Origin: a bacterium
Lineage (GTDB): Bacteria; Zixibacteria; MSB-5A5; GN15; FEB-12
NCBI GenBank assembly: GCA_016708025.1
Contig: JADJGQ010000003.1
Coordinates: 248,001-312,000, forward strand
Direction: 5' to 3'
Length of the DNA stretch: 64,000 bases
Under the pieces are notes generated by a model. The model saw nothing but the letters and a program-made list of their open reading frames with translations, was not told the DNA's origin and did no database searches. A program made the translations under genes and the position numbers. Numbering within the stretch: position 1 is the stretch's first letter; each line of letters starts with the position of its first letter. Shown piece by piece: positions 7,953 to 15,403 of this stretch.

Positions 7953-8688
7953 TGACCACCCCGCGCGGATTGATCAGGTCGATAAACATATCTTCCAGGT
8001 TGCGGGCATGGTATTTGGCCACAAGATCTGTCGGCTTGCCAATCTCGATTAGTTTTCCCGCATGCATGATAGAGATTCGTCCGCAGTACTCCGCTTCGTC
8101 CATGTAGTGCGTGGTGACGAAGATGGTCACCCCTTCATCCGCCATTTCGTAGAGCAACCCCCAGAAAGTACGTCGGAAGACCGGATCGACCCCGCCGGTC
8201 GGTTCATCGAGGAAGACGATCTTCGGTCGATGGATAATCGCGACTCCAAGTGCCAGACGCTGACGCCAGCCGGTCGGCAGCGAGCCGGATGGACGGTCGA
8301 TAAACTCACTGAGCGCCAGCCGGTCGGATAATTCGGCGATCCGTTCTTTGACCGTCCGCTTGTCCAGATTGTATGCGGCGCCGTAAAACTGTAGATTCTC
8401 CCGACCGGTCAGGTCGCTGTACAGAGCGAACTTCTGCGACATATAGCCGATCGATTGCTTGATCTTCTCCGAGCTCTTCACAATATCAATTCCGCCGACA
8501 TGCCCTGATCCGGAGGTCGGCACCAACAATCCGCACAACATGCGGATGGCCGTCGTTTTCCCTGCGCCATTTGCGCCGAGGAAGCCGAATATCTCGCCGG
8601 TATGCACGGTCAGCGACAGATTATCCACCGCCGTAAACTGCCCGAACTTACGCGTCAGATTCTCGATCTCTACTGCGGTGCCGTTCAT
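7945..8688 (-). CDS. ABC transporter ATPase (YbhF C-half-like, non-canonical signature)
   Basis: A 247-residue nucleotide-binding protein. Walker A is GANGAGKTT (38-46), the Q-loop is in GYMSQKFALY, Walker B is IVFLDEPTGGVDP, and the H-loop is VTTHYMDEAEYC. The signature LSGGQ is replaced by LPTGWRQRLALG. This deviation is typical of the second half of the fused E. coli YbhF ATPase, so it is probably a natural asymmetric site and not damage. Here the two halves are separate genes that overlap by four bases. It powers the ABC-2 permeases encoded just downstream. Confidence 0.9.
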   Translation of the reverse strand: MNGTAVEIENLTRKFGQFTAVDNLSLTVHTGEIFGFLGANGAGKTTAIRMLCGLLVPTSGSGHVGGIDIVKSSEKIKQSIGYMSQKFALYSDLTGRENLQFYGAAYNLDKRTVKERIAELSDRLALSEFIDRPSGSLPTGWRQRLALGVAIIHRPKIVFLDEPTGGVDPVFRRTFWGLLYEMADEGVTIFVTTHYMDEAEYCGRISIMHAGKLIEIGKPTDLVAKYHARNLEDMFIDLINPRGVVNA

Positions 8689-9599
8689 GAGGCAACCTCC
8701 ATCAACTGGATAAAGCGATCCTCCAGCTCCGGATGGATCGGCTTCAGATGTTCCGTCGAGATCCCTGCCGTGCTCAATGGCCCGCTGAAACGCGTGAGCG
8801 TATCTTCGGGCCTGAGGTAAATATGCATTCCGGCGCCGAACCGCCGCGCCGTCAACCCGTCTATCGCATTGAGCCGCGAAACCAGTTCTGTCGTCGGCAT
8901 CTCGTCGAGATAGAATATCTGTCCTTCAAATTGTGCCGCCAGTTCAGTCGGGGTCCCTTCAGACAACTTGCGGCCGTTAAATATGAAGCAGGCACGATCC
9001 GCTCGCGCTACTTCATCCATGTACGGAGTCGAAACTAGAATGGTCGTCCCTTGCTTGCGAAGTTCCAGCAATATCTCCCAGAATTGTCGCCGCGAGAGCG
9101 GATCAACCCCGGTGGTTGGCTCATCCAGAATCAATATCTTTGGGTCATGGATCAACGCACAGGAAAGCGCCAGCTTCTGCTTCATCCCTCCCGACAATGC
9201 CGCGGCGCGCCTGCTAGCAAATGGCCCCAGCTTGGAGAATTCATACAGATAGTCCCGCTTCTCACGATACAACGCGCCGGTCAGTCCGAATATCCCGGCG
9301 TAAAATGTCAGATTCTCCTCCACACTCAGATCCGGATAGAGCGAAAAGATCTGCGGCATATAACCGAGGAGAGATTTGATCTTCTCGAACTCCTTATCAA
9401 TCGTCAATCCTCCGATTGTAGCGTTTCCGCTATCCGGCCTGATCAGCCGACAGAGGATTCGGATCAGCGTGGTTTTCCCCGCGCCATCCGGCCCGACCAG
9501 CGCGAAGATCTCTCCCTCGTTCACACTGAGTGAAAACTCGCGTAATGCTGGGATCTTCCCGTACGATTTCGTGAGTGATTCTGCAACCAGATAACTCAT
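8685..9599 (-). CDS. ABC transporter ATPase (YbhF N-half-like)
   Basis: A 304-residue ATPase with Walker A GPDGAGKTT (36-44), the canonical signature LSGGMKQKLALS, Walker B ILILDEPTTGVDP, and the D-loop. The H-loop histidine is replaced: STPYMDE appears where STHYMDE is usual. After the ATPase core (about 230) there is a C-terminal extension of about 70 residues (FYLDEMPTTELVSRLNAIDG), as in the first half of YbhF. With the other ATPase it would form a heterodimer with unequal ATP sites. It overlaps both neighbours by four bases. Confidence 0.9.
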   Translation of the reverse strand: MSYLVAESLTKSYGKIPALREFSLSVNEGEIFALVGPDGAGKTTLIRILCRLIRPDSGNATIGGLTIDKEFEKIKSLLGYMPQIFSLYPDLSVEENLTFYAGIFGLTGALYREKRDYLYEFSKLGPFASRRAAALSGGMKQKLALSCALIHDPKILILDEPTTGVDPLSRRQFWEILLELRKQGTTILVSTPYMDEVARADRACFIFNGRKLSEGTPTELAAQFEGQIFYLDEMPTTELVSRLNAIDGLTARRFGAGMHIYLRPEDTLTRFSGPLSTAGISTEHLKPIHPELEDRFIQLMEVAS

Positions 9600-10483
9600 G
9601 ACTTCCCCAGCGTCACAAAAACCGGCATCCCGATCTTCAGCCGCCCATCACTGTTTGGGATCGAAACCTTGACCGCATAGACCAGATTGGCGCGCGACTT
9701 TTCGGTCTGGATATTCTTGGGGGTGAACTCCGCCTCTGATGATGTCCAGATCACTTTCCCTTGATAACTTGTCTCACCGGATTCGGTGCTGATAGTCGCT
9801 GCATCGCCGATCTTGACCGATGCAAACTGGCTCGACGGGAGATAGACTTTTGCCCAGAGCGTATCAAGCTGGGCGATCTTCGCCACCGCTTTACCAGGAG
9901 TAACCAGTTCTCCCTGGTCGACATAATCCTCCGTCATCACACCGGAGGCCGGCGCCAGCAGATAAACGTCCTGCAATTGACGGCGCAACCGCGCGATATC
10001 CGCATCCAGCTTGAGTATCTGGGCGTTGGTCATTTCGACATTGGCCGAAGCGGTTTGACGCATATTGACTGCCAGTGTCACTTCATGCTCCAGTTGATCC
10101 ATCTGTTTCCGGGTCGCCGAACCGGAAGTGAGCAGTCGTGCGATCCGATCCCGTTCGGACTTGGCATACGATTCTGACTCCCTCGCTTTGGTTACCGCCA
10201 ACTTGGCGGTTTCCAGTCCGGCCAGGAGCGCTTGGCGGTTTGCCTCGGCTGACGCAATCTCCAGTTCGATCTTGCTCGGGTCAATCACCAGCAATGTGTC
10301 CCCCTGCGCGATTGTCGCCCCTTCCCCGAAACGCTGCTCCAGTATTCGCCCCGACATCTCCGCCGAGACCAGAACATCATTCGCCTCAATAAACGCCGAC
10401 CCACCGGCTTCCGTTACCCCATTGCCGCAACCGGCCAGAAACGCCGCTCCGGCGCCGATCATCAGTAGTAATACCGCTCGCAT
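9596..10483 (-). CDS. Membrane-fusion (HlyD/YbhG-like) lipoprotein
   Basis: A 295-residue periplasmic adaptor. The signal peptide ends in LAGC (Cys19), so it is lipid-anchored rather than membrane-spanning. An N-terminal biotinyl-lipoyl half (FIEANDVLVSAEMSGRILEQ) is followed by a coiled-coil hairpin (about 80-180). The second lipoyl half is LLAPASGVMTEDYVDQGE, and a beta-barrel domain ends at IGMPVFVTLGKS. It links the inner-membrane ABC exporter to the TolC-type protein encoded just upstream in the operon. Confidence 0.9.
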   Translation of the reverse strand: MRAVLLLMIGAGAAFLAGCGNGVTEAGGSAFIEANDVLVSAEMSGRILEQRFGEGATIAQGDTLLVIDPSKIELEIASAEANRQALLAGLETAKLAVTKARESESYAKSERDRIARLLTSGSATRKQMDQLEHEVTLAVNMRQTASANVEMTNAQILKLDADIARLRRQLQDVYLLAPASGVMTEDYVDQGELVTPGKAVAKIAQLDTLWAKVYLPSSQFASVKIGDAATISTESGETSYQGKVIWTSSEAEFTPKNIQTEKSRANLVYAVKVSIPNSDGRLKIGMPVFVTLGKS

Positions 10484-10486
10484 CTG

Positions 10487-11794
10487 CTATATCCCTTTCT
10501 TCAAATTCTCTGAACCGGTCGCGTAGTAATATCCGGACTGCGCGATATAGTAATCCAACAGCGATGCCGCCATGGCCGCTTCTGAAGCCGTCAGGTCCGC
10601 CTCGATCTCAAGGAGACGATTCGACGAGAGCACCCCATCCGAATGCTGCTGCTCCGCCAATCGATATTGCGAACTGCTGATCTGGTACTCCGCGAGGCTG
10701 TTCTGGTATCGAGTGAAAGCCAGCTTCAACTGCTCCGAAGCTAGGTTCGCTTCGCGGCCAAGATTCTCCGCCACCTGATCTCGTTCTCGACGAACTGATT
10801 CCAGCGAATAGGCCGAGGCGCGGGATTTATGTGAGGTTTTCCCGCCAAGATTGAATGACCAGGTGAGCGAACCTCCCACCGTAAAGTAGTCATTCCAACT
10901 GTTGCCGAATCGATCCAGATTCGGTTTGCCGTACGAGTAGCCGCCGAATGCGGAGAGCGTCGGGAAATAGTCTGCCTTGGTCACTTTCAGTCGCGCGGTA
11001 GCCATCCTGATGGATGCATCCGCCGCCTGCAACTCCGGCTTCTGCTCCGAGACTGTTGCCGAAACCGAAAGATCGGTCGGCTGTGACGGGTTGTCCGTCA
11101 GCGATAATGAATCGGATAGCGGAAGTCCGATCAAGGTCAGCAACCTGATCTCACTGACGCGTCGGTTAGTCTCCGCCTGACTGACCGCTAGTTTCGCGCG
11201 TGACAAAGCCAGACTGACTTCCAGCAGAGCCACCGAGTCGGCCGCCCCGGCTTCATAAAGAGACTGGATATTTCGATTGATCACTTCGGCCCGCTTGAGC
11301 GACGCCAGCGCGACCCCGTAGAGCGCATTCCCACGGTACATCCCGAAATACTCCGCCCGTGTCTGGTAACAGAGTTTATCCAGATCGGCGGACTCCAGCG
11401 CGGCATACATCTCGTTCGAGCCCGTGGCCAGGTCGATCGCCCCGGTTATCCTCCCGCCCGTGTAGAGCGGAAAATTCAACCGAAAGTCCGCCTGATAGTT
11501 TTCATGTGTCCCTATCTCCCGTTCGATCGGTGGAAGGGTAGGCAGCGCAATCGTCATTTTGGCGACCTCGCTGATATAGTTGCCGGATCCAACAGCGCTA
11601 AAAGTGGGAAATCTCTCCGCTTTGGCCGCACCCAGATCGCTGTGTGACGAGGATGCCAGTGCGCGTGCTTTCTGCAGACTGAAGGAGTGCTCCCGCGCCA
11701 TCTCCAGCGCCTGCTCGAGTGAGAGTTCACGCGCCCATCCCGATATTGGCAGGAGCAGCAGGAGTAGCGCTTGTATGACAATTGTCAGTTTCAT
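10487..11794 (-). CDS. TolC-family outer-membrane efflux protein
   Basis: A 435-residue protein with a signal peptide (VIQALLLLLLPISGWA) and two OEP repeats, each starting in a long helix: LSLEQALEMAREHSFSLQKA near 25 and KPELQAADASIRMATARLKV near 250. Helical coiled-coil segments alternate with short beta segments that form the outer-membrane barrel. It is the exit duct of the tripartite pump. It lies directly upstream of the fusion-protein gene (2-bp gap), and its start overlaps the tetR stop by four bases. Confidence 0.9.
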   Translation of the reverse strand: MKLTIVIQALLLLLLPISGWARELSLEQALEMAREHSFSLQKARALASSSHSDLGAAKAERFPTFSAVGSGNYISEVAKMTIALPTLPPIEREIGTHENYQADFRLNFPLYTGGRITGAIDLATGSNEMYAALESADLDKLCYQTRAEYFGMYRGNALYGVALASLKRAEVINRNIQSLYEAGAADSVALLEVSLALSRAKLAVSQAETNRRVSEIRLLTLIGLPLSDSLSLTDNPSQPTDLSVSATVSEQKPELQAADASIRMATARLKVTKADYFPTLSAFGGYSYGKPNLDRFGNSWNDYFTVGGSLTWSFNLGGKTSHKSRASAYSLESVRRERDQVAENLGREANLASEQLKLAFTRYQNSLAEYQISSSQYRLAEQQHSDGVLSSNRLLEIEADLTASEAAMAASLLDYYIAQSGYYYATGSENLKKGI

Positions 11795-12420
11795 CTGGCC
11801 AGCACTCCATGTAGGAAGAGGTCAACGATTGCATGTTTTCTCTGTTCGATAAAGGCGACTCGATCTTCAATCCCCCAGACCCGGTCGGCCATCGGCGCAA
11901 GCATCAGGTAACCGAGACTCATCATGACAAACGAGATCAACGCTTGCTGCGGGTCGATCTTCCGGAACGCGCCGGTCTCCGACGCGAGCTTGAACTTCCC
12001 CACGGTCTCCAGCGGAAATTGCGACTCGCGAATGATCTCCGCCATCCAGACTACCGCGTCACCGTCGGGGTTCGCCAGTTCGCGAAGCATTATGCGCAGG
12101 AACTCAGGGTGATTGCGGTAGATAAAGATATGCGTCTCCAGCGCCCCCATCAGAAACTCCTCAAGATTTGTCCCTGCGGAAGTGCGCGACCGAAGTTCCG
12201 TTACTACCCGCGTGAAAAAGCTGCGAACGACATTCTGGTAGAGCAGCTCTTTGGAACTGAAGTGGTAGTAGATCATCGCTTTGTTGACGCCGGCATTCGC
12301 GGCGATTCGTTCGACCCGGGCGCCGGCGAGACCGAGCTCGGCGAACTCATGCCTGGCGGCATCGATGATCTTTTCTCGTGTCCCGACATCTTCGGGGCTG
12401 ACATTCTGAGCCGGAGCCAT
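11791..12420 (-). CDS. TetR-family transcriptional regulator
   Basis: A 209-residue repressor. The N-terminal helix-turn-helix is clear (about 15-62): FAELGLAGARVERIAANAGV followed by NKAMIYYHFSSKELLYQ. The rest is the helical ligand-binding domain. It is the first gene of the efflux operon and a palindromic operator lies directly upstream, so autorepression with derepression by a pump substrate is likely (inference from family behaviour). The arrangement matches CecR (YbiH) with ybhGFSR in E. coli. The ligand is unknown. Confidence 0.9.
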   Translation of the reverse strand: MAPAQNVSPEDVGTREKIIDAARHEFAELGLAGARVERIAANAGVNKAMIYYHFSSKELLYQNVVRSFFTRVVTELRSRTSAGTNLEEFLMGALETHIFIYRNHPEFLRIMLRELANPDGDAVVWMAEIIRESQFPLETVGKFKLASETGAFRKIDPQQALISFVMMSLGYLMLAPMADRVWGIEDRVAFIEQRKHAIVDLFLHGVLAR

Positions 12421-12424
12421 TCTT

Positions 12425-12470
12425 AACCTTTCGGTTGAACTAACCTTTTGGTTTAACTATACGGTTAGTT
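12425..12470. promoter_or_regulatory. Tandem palindromic operator in front of tetR
   Basis: Two AACC-N4-GGTT palindromes lie 17 bp apart (12425-12436 and 12442-12453). A wider inverted repeat, AACTAACC (12438-12445) with GGTTAGTT (12463-12470), overlaps the second. The array begins four bases upstream of the tetR start codon on the minus strand, where a repressor would block its own promoter. Confidence 0.7.
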
Positions 12471-12620
12471 ACACGAAAAGACAACGGATTTGTTTCCTGT
12501 GCTTTGTTTTTAAACCGAAATTTGTCTTAACTCGCTGTCCAACAATGTATACATTTGAGGTTAGCTGACTTGGTTGAATGCTCGCCAAGTGTCAAGGGCC
12601 CGAGCTACGAGGGTTGAACG

Positions 12621-13433
12621 ATGAAAAGATCGGTCATCTGCATCTTACTGTCGATTGCCTTCCTGCTAGCCTGTTGTCCATGCAAACAGATCCCATCGGA
12701 ATTTCAACGACAGCCGCAAAAGCGACAATTCTCTCATGGATACATTCCAACTTCGCTTGATTCGCTGCTTCTTTTCAATGCTTGGGACGGCAGAAGTTGC
12801 CTGGCCCTGGACAGCTTCTTTCAACTTTGGGATAACCAGAGCCGCGTCGTGATGGCACAAAGTGCAGCACCTGATGATACCATGAAAGCTGTGTACGATC
12901 TGTTCGAACTTCTCTTCTCGGAGGCCACTGACTCGGCAACAAGTAAATATGTAGCTTTGCAGGAGAGCGTGCTGGTCACGGTTGTCGACAGCGAGACTTA
13001 CGCGTTTCTGGGCACACTGGCCTTTTATGAGAGAAGGGAATTCCACGAAAAATCGGGTCCCGCGCGCGCGTTTCGAAGTCCAATCAATGCCGGCAAACCA
13101 ATTCTCTGTGGATTGCCGGAATTTCACAAGGCATTGAAGTTTCTCTTCCTCGAGGATGACGAGGGGCGTCTCCTTGACGTAGAGAATCTGCATTGGGAGA
13201 CAGTCTTTGCGAAATCGAATTTCCTGGACCCGTATCTGCAGGTTCGTCCAGACCACTGGGGGATCGTCATGCTCACTTGCTCTGATCCAATTATGCCCTC
13301 AGTATTGTTCGATGAGAAGCTATCGAAAGCGATGGTTGAATTCCAAAGTTGGGGCTGCGGGGGGACGTGGGAGTACACTCGCCAAGACTCTATTTGGGTA
13401 AAATCCAGGGAGATCAATTTCTGGATAGAATGA
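12621..13433 (+). CDS. Orphan lipoprotein of unknown function
   Basis: A 270-residue protein beginning MKRSVICILLSIAFLLACC, a lipoprotein signal with Cys18 in an LLAC lipobox and extra cysteines just after it. The mature part is mixed alpha/beta with no domain I recognise. Acidic and aromatic residues are common, and the tail WVKSREINFWIE suggests an immunity- or stress-type small lipoprotein, but this is only an impression. It stands alone on the plus strand. Its stop is ten bases before the first copy of the 27-bp palindrome, so it either ends the preceding segment or is a passenger next to the ORF6N cassette. Confidence 0.65.
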   Translation: MKRSVICILLSIAFLLACCPCKQIPSEFQRQPQKRQFSHGYIPTSLDSLLLFNAWDGRSCLALDSFFQLWDNQSRVVMAQSAAPDDTMKAVYDLFELLFSEATDSATSKYVALQESVLVTVVDSETYAFLGTLAFYERREFHEKSGPARAFRSPINAGKPILCGLPEFHKALKFLFLEDDEGRLLDVENLHWETVFAKSNFLDPYLQVRPDHWGIVMLTCSDPIMPSVLFDEKLSKAMVEFQSWGCGGTWEYTRQDSIWVKSREINFWIE

Positions 13434-13442
13434 CGAGGCAAG

Positions 13443-13471
13443 ACTTGAGGTCGCAATTTGCGACCTCAAGT
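13443..13471. repeat. 27-bp palindrome, copy 1 (upstream flank)
   Basis: Perfect inverted repeat with 14-bp arms (ACTTGAGGTCGCAA and its complement) around a single central T. The same 27-bp core recurs at 13765-13791 and 14127-14153. It is followed by a T-rich stretch, so it may also act as a terminator for the lipoprotein gene ending at 13433. Confidence 0.92.
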
Positions 13472-13561
13472 TTCTCTTCGTGCTCCCATTTTCACTGACA
13501 CCACCTGTCAGTGGCCGCCGCGAACTTTCTCCAGTATCTGCGTAACCTGGAGGAAAAAGTC

Positions 13562-14095
13562 ATGCCCACTACCAACCCGACCGTGCTTGAGCTTCGGATC
13601 GAGAGTCGTATCTATCTCATTCGCGGACAAAAAGTAATGATTGATAATGACCTCGCCAACCTCTACGACGTTCCAACCAAACGGCTGAATGAGCAGGTCC
13701 GACGGAACCGCGAGAGATTTCCTGCAGATTTCATGTTTCAACTGACTACCGAAGAAGCCGAAAACTTGAGGTCGCAAATTGCGACCTCAAGTTTGGGCTA
13801 TGGCGGACGCCGCCATCTCCCTTACGCCTTTACCGAACATGGCGCTCTCATGCTCGCTTCGGTCCTGAAATCCGAACGTGCAGTGCAAACTTCCATTTGC
13901 GTCGTGCGCGCTTTCACGCGATTGAGAAAGTTGATCGCTACCCATGTCGACCTCGAACGCAAATTGACGGCGCTGGAACAGAAATATGATTCTCAATTCA
14001 GGTCGGTCTTTGAGGCCATCCGGCAACTTATGGTACCACCACCCACGCCAAAAAGACAGATTGGCTTTCGCGAACATGGTGTGAGGAAGGGATAG
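13562..14095 (+). CDS. ORF6N-domain (KilA-N-related) DNA-binding protein
   Basis: A 177-residue protein. The ATG at 13562 is chosen because a GGAGG ribosome-binding site sits just upstream; a GTG at 13511 would add 17 residues without one. The ORF6N domain covers about residues 8-95, with IYLIRGQKVMIDNDLANLYD, VPTKRLNEQVRRNRERFPAD and RRHLPYAFTEHGALML. This family occurs in phage antirepressors and in many bacterial accessory islands and is thought to bind DNA. A helical segment follows (about 120-160), then a basic tail. The codons for NLRSQIATSS form a perfect 33-bp palindrome that matches the palindromes on both sides of the gene. Its partner and role are unknown. Confidence 0.85.
   Translation: MPTTNPTVLELRIESRIYLIRGQKVMIDNDLANLYDVPTKRLNEQVRRNRERFPADFMFQLTTEEAENLRSQIATSSLGYGGRRHLPYAFTEHGALMLASVLKSERAVQTSICVVRAFTRLRKLIATHVDLERKLTALEQKYDSQFRSVFEAIRQLMVPPPTPKRQIGFREHGVRKG
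13762..13794. repeat. 27-bp palindrome, copy 2 (inside the ORF6N gene)
   Basis: Perfect inverted repeat with 16-bp arms around a central A. Its core is identical to copy 3 and differs from copy 1 only at the central base. It lies in frame and encodes NLRSQIATSS, a conserved part of the ORF6N domain. Confidence 0.92.
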
Positions 14096-14125
14096 ACTTC
14101 TGGTCGTCATGAATCCGTAGATAGC

Positions 14126-14154
14126 TCTTGAGGTCGCAAATTGCGACCTCAAGA
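14126..14154. repeat. 27-bp palindrome, copy 3 (downstream flank)
   Basis: Perfect inverted repeat with 14-bp arms (TCTTGAGGTCGCAA and its complement) around a central A, 31 bp after the ORF6N stop. No T-tract follows, so a plain terminator role is less likely here. Confidence 0.92.
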
Positions 14155-14547
14155 TTCACGTCTTACAACCGCTAGCACTCCCGGCCCCGCCCCCATTAAT
14201 AGAAGGAGTCTGTTCGCCCTCGCGCGATCCGCAAATGCCATGAAAAACGAGCATTGCATACAGAGGGCGAAAATCAGCGATCGTCCAAAGTATCAATCCC
14301 CTCTCCTCCAACTACTTCGACATCACCGTCTGTGATCACCTCGGTCAGTGTTCTAGCAATTGTCATACAACGCCGCTCCTGACAACCCCTCAAGACAGGC
14401 GGTCGCCACTACTCCTAACAATCGGCGTTAGGACAACTGGCCGATCAGCCGCAACTTCAGTCCGGCTATTCTGCTGCCGATAATAATTGATATCGATATT
14501 CTCGAATTTTCACGTTCTCAATAACGCACAATTCAAGGAGAAAGCCG
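14155..14547. other. Intergenic stretch with two hairpin structures
   Basis: About 390 bp without a credible gene. A nested inverted repeat spans 14213-14271: outer arms TTCGCCCTC and GAGGGCGAA, inner arms GCAAATGC and GCATTGC. A second hairpin has arms TCCTAAC and GTTAGGA (14413-14433). An AAGGAG ribosome-binding site for the next gene ends the region. Confidence 0.5.
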
Positions 14548-15234
14548 ATGACAGAGCACGAACGGAAATTACGTCCGGCCCTGGCCGCCATCATCCTGGT
14601 CTGCTTTTTCATGCCGTTCCTCAAAGTGAGCTGCGGCGGACAGACGATCATGCAGATCTCCGGCTTTGACCTCGCCACCGGCAATGATGTCAAACCGGCC
14701 AACCCACTCGAAAAGATGGCCCAGGCCCAGGGATTCCAGCCTGATTACAGTTCTACTCAATCGCAATCGGACCAAACCGACCCGAATAATCCCGGCATCC
14801 CGGATTCACTCTGGGATCAGACTCCGTTGGCCCAGGTCGGTCAGCCTGATCAGTTCGGCCAGATGGAGGGAATGGACGGTGATGTCAAGGCCGAGCCGGT
14901 TGCGGCCGCCGCCATGTTCATGGCGCTCGCCGCATTGGTAACCGCACTGGTAGCGGGACGTCGCGCCAAGGTCTTTTCGGCCAGCGCCGCGTTGCTTTGT
15001 GGTATCTGCCTGCTGGTTCTGAAGTCTCGCGCCGGAGGGGATATCCCACCCGAGGCCGCGGCCATTATTGCGATAGAATGGACCACCTGGTTCTGGGCCG
15101 CGCTGGTCGGTTCCGGGATCCTGGCGTTCTTTACATTTAATGTCCTGTCCAACAAAGATTCCGACCGTGAACGTCCGCGTCTGGTGATCCAGACCTACGA
15201 AAAGCCGGTCGAGTCAGAAAAGATACCGTCGTAA
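14548..15234 (+). CDS. Four-helix membrane protein of unknown function
   Basis: A 228-residue protein preceded by AAGGAG. One helix lies at about 9-27 (LRPALAAIILVCFFMPFLKV). A polar, Gln/Asp/Pro-rich loop of about 80 residues follows, then three helices between about 115 and 205. A short basic tail ends the protein. Short membrane proteins with a first helix followed by SCGGQTIMQISGFDLATG recall small inner-membrane proteins in which the loop faces the periplasm. I cannot assign a family. It is a single gene followed by a strong hairpin. Confidence 0.7.
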   Translation: MTEHERKLRPALAAIILVCFFMPFLKVSCGGQTIMQISGFDLATGNDVKPANPLEKMAQAQGFQPDYSSTQSQSDQTDPNNPGIPDSLWDQTPLAQVGQPDQFGQMEGMDGDVKAEPVAAAAMFMALAALVTALVAGRRAKVFSASAALLCGICLLVLKSRAGGDIPPEAAAIIAIEWTTWFWAALVGSGILAFFTFNVLSNKDSDRERPRLVIQTYEKPVESEKIPS

Positions 15235-15257
15235 CGCGACGGTTAGTGCATTTTCTC

Positions 15258-15299
15258 AGGGCAGGTCGACGCGCATATCCAATGCGTCGCACCTGCCCT
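15258..15299 (+). terminator. Long hairpin after the membrane-protein gene
   Basis: A 9-bp outer stem (AGGGCAGGT with ACCTGCCCT) continues into a 6-bp inner stem (CGACGC with GCGTCG) with one bulged base. Only a short T-poor sequence follows, so it may be a terminator or an mRNA-stabilising hairpin. Confidence 0.6.
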
Positions 15300-15403
15300 A
15301 TCGTTTCTCTACACACTGTCCCGATGCACAATTGCCTCTCCTCAATTAATCCTTTACCCTGCCTTTGTGGTCTAACAGGAGAAACCTGAGAGGAGTGCAT
15401 TTC

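Noticed and set aside
7945..8688. LPTGW signature as damage to the ATPase
   Set aside because: The same deviation is typical of the second half of YbhF-type ATPases, and the rest of the gene is intact.
12425..12470. Insertion-sequence terminal repeats
   Set aside because: The short AACC/GGTT repeats sit directly at a TetR gene start and lack any transposase gene or target duplication, so an operator is the simpler reading.
13511..13561. Longer start (GTG) for the ORF6N gene
   Set aside because: No ribosome-binding site there. The ATG at 13562 has GGAGG upstream and matches the family N-terminus.
14413..14433. Integron attC-like hairpin (TCCTAAC with GTTAGGA)
   Set aside because: The core-site bases resemble RYYYAAC/GTTRRRY, but the end bases do not fit, the spacer is only seven bases, and no integrase gene or cassette array is nearby.
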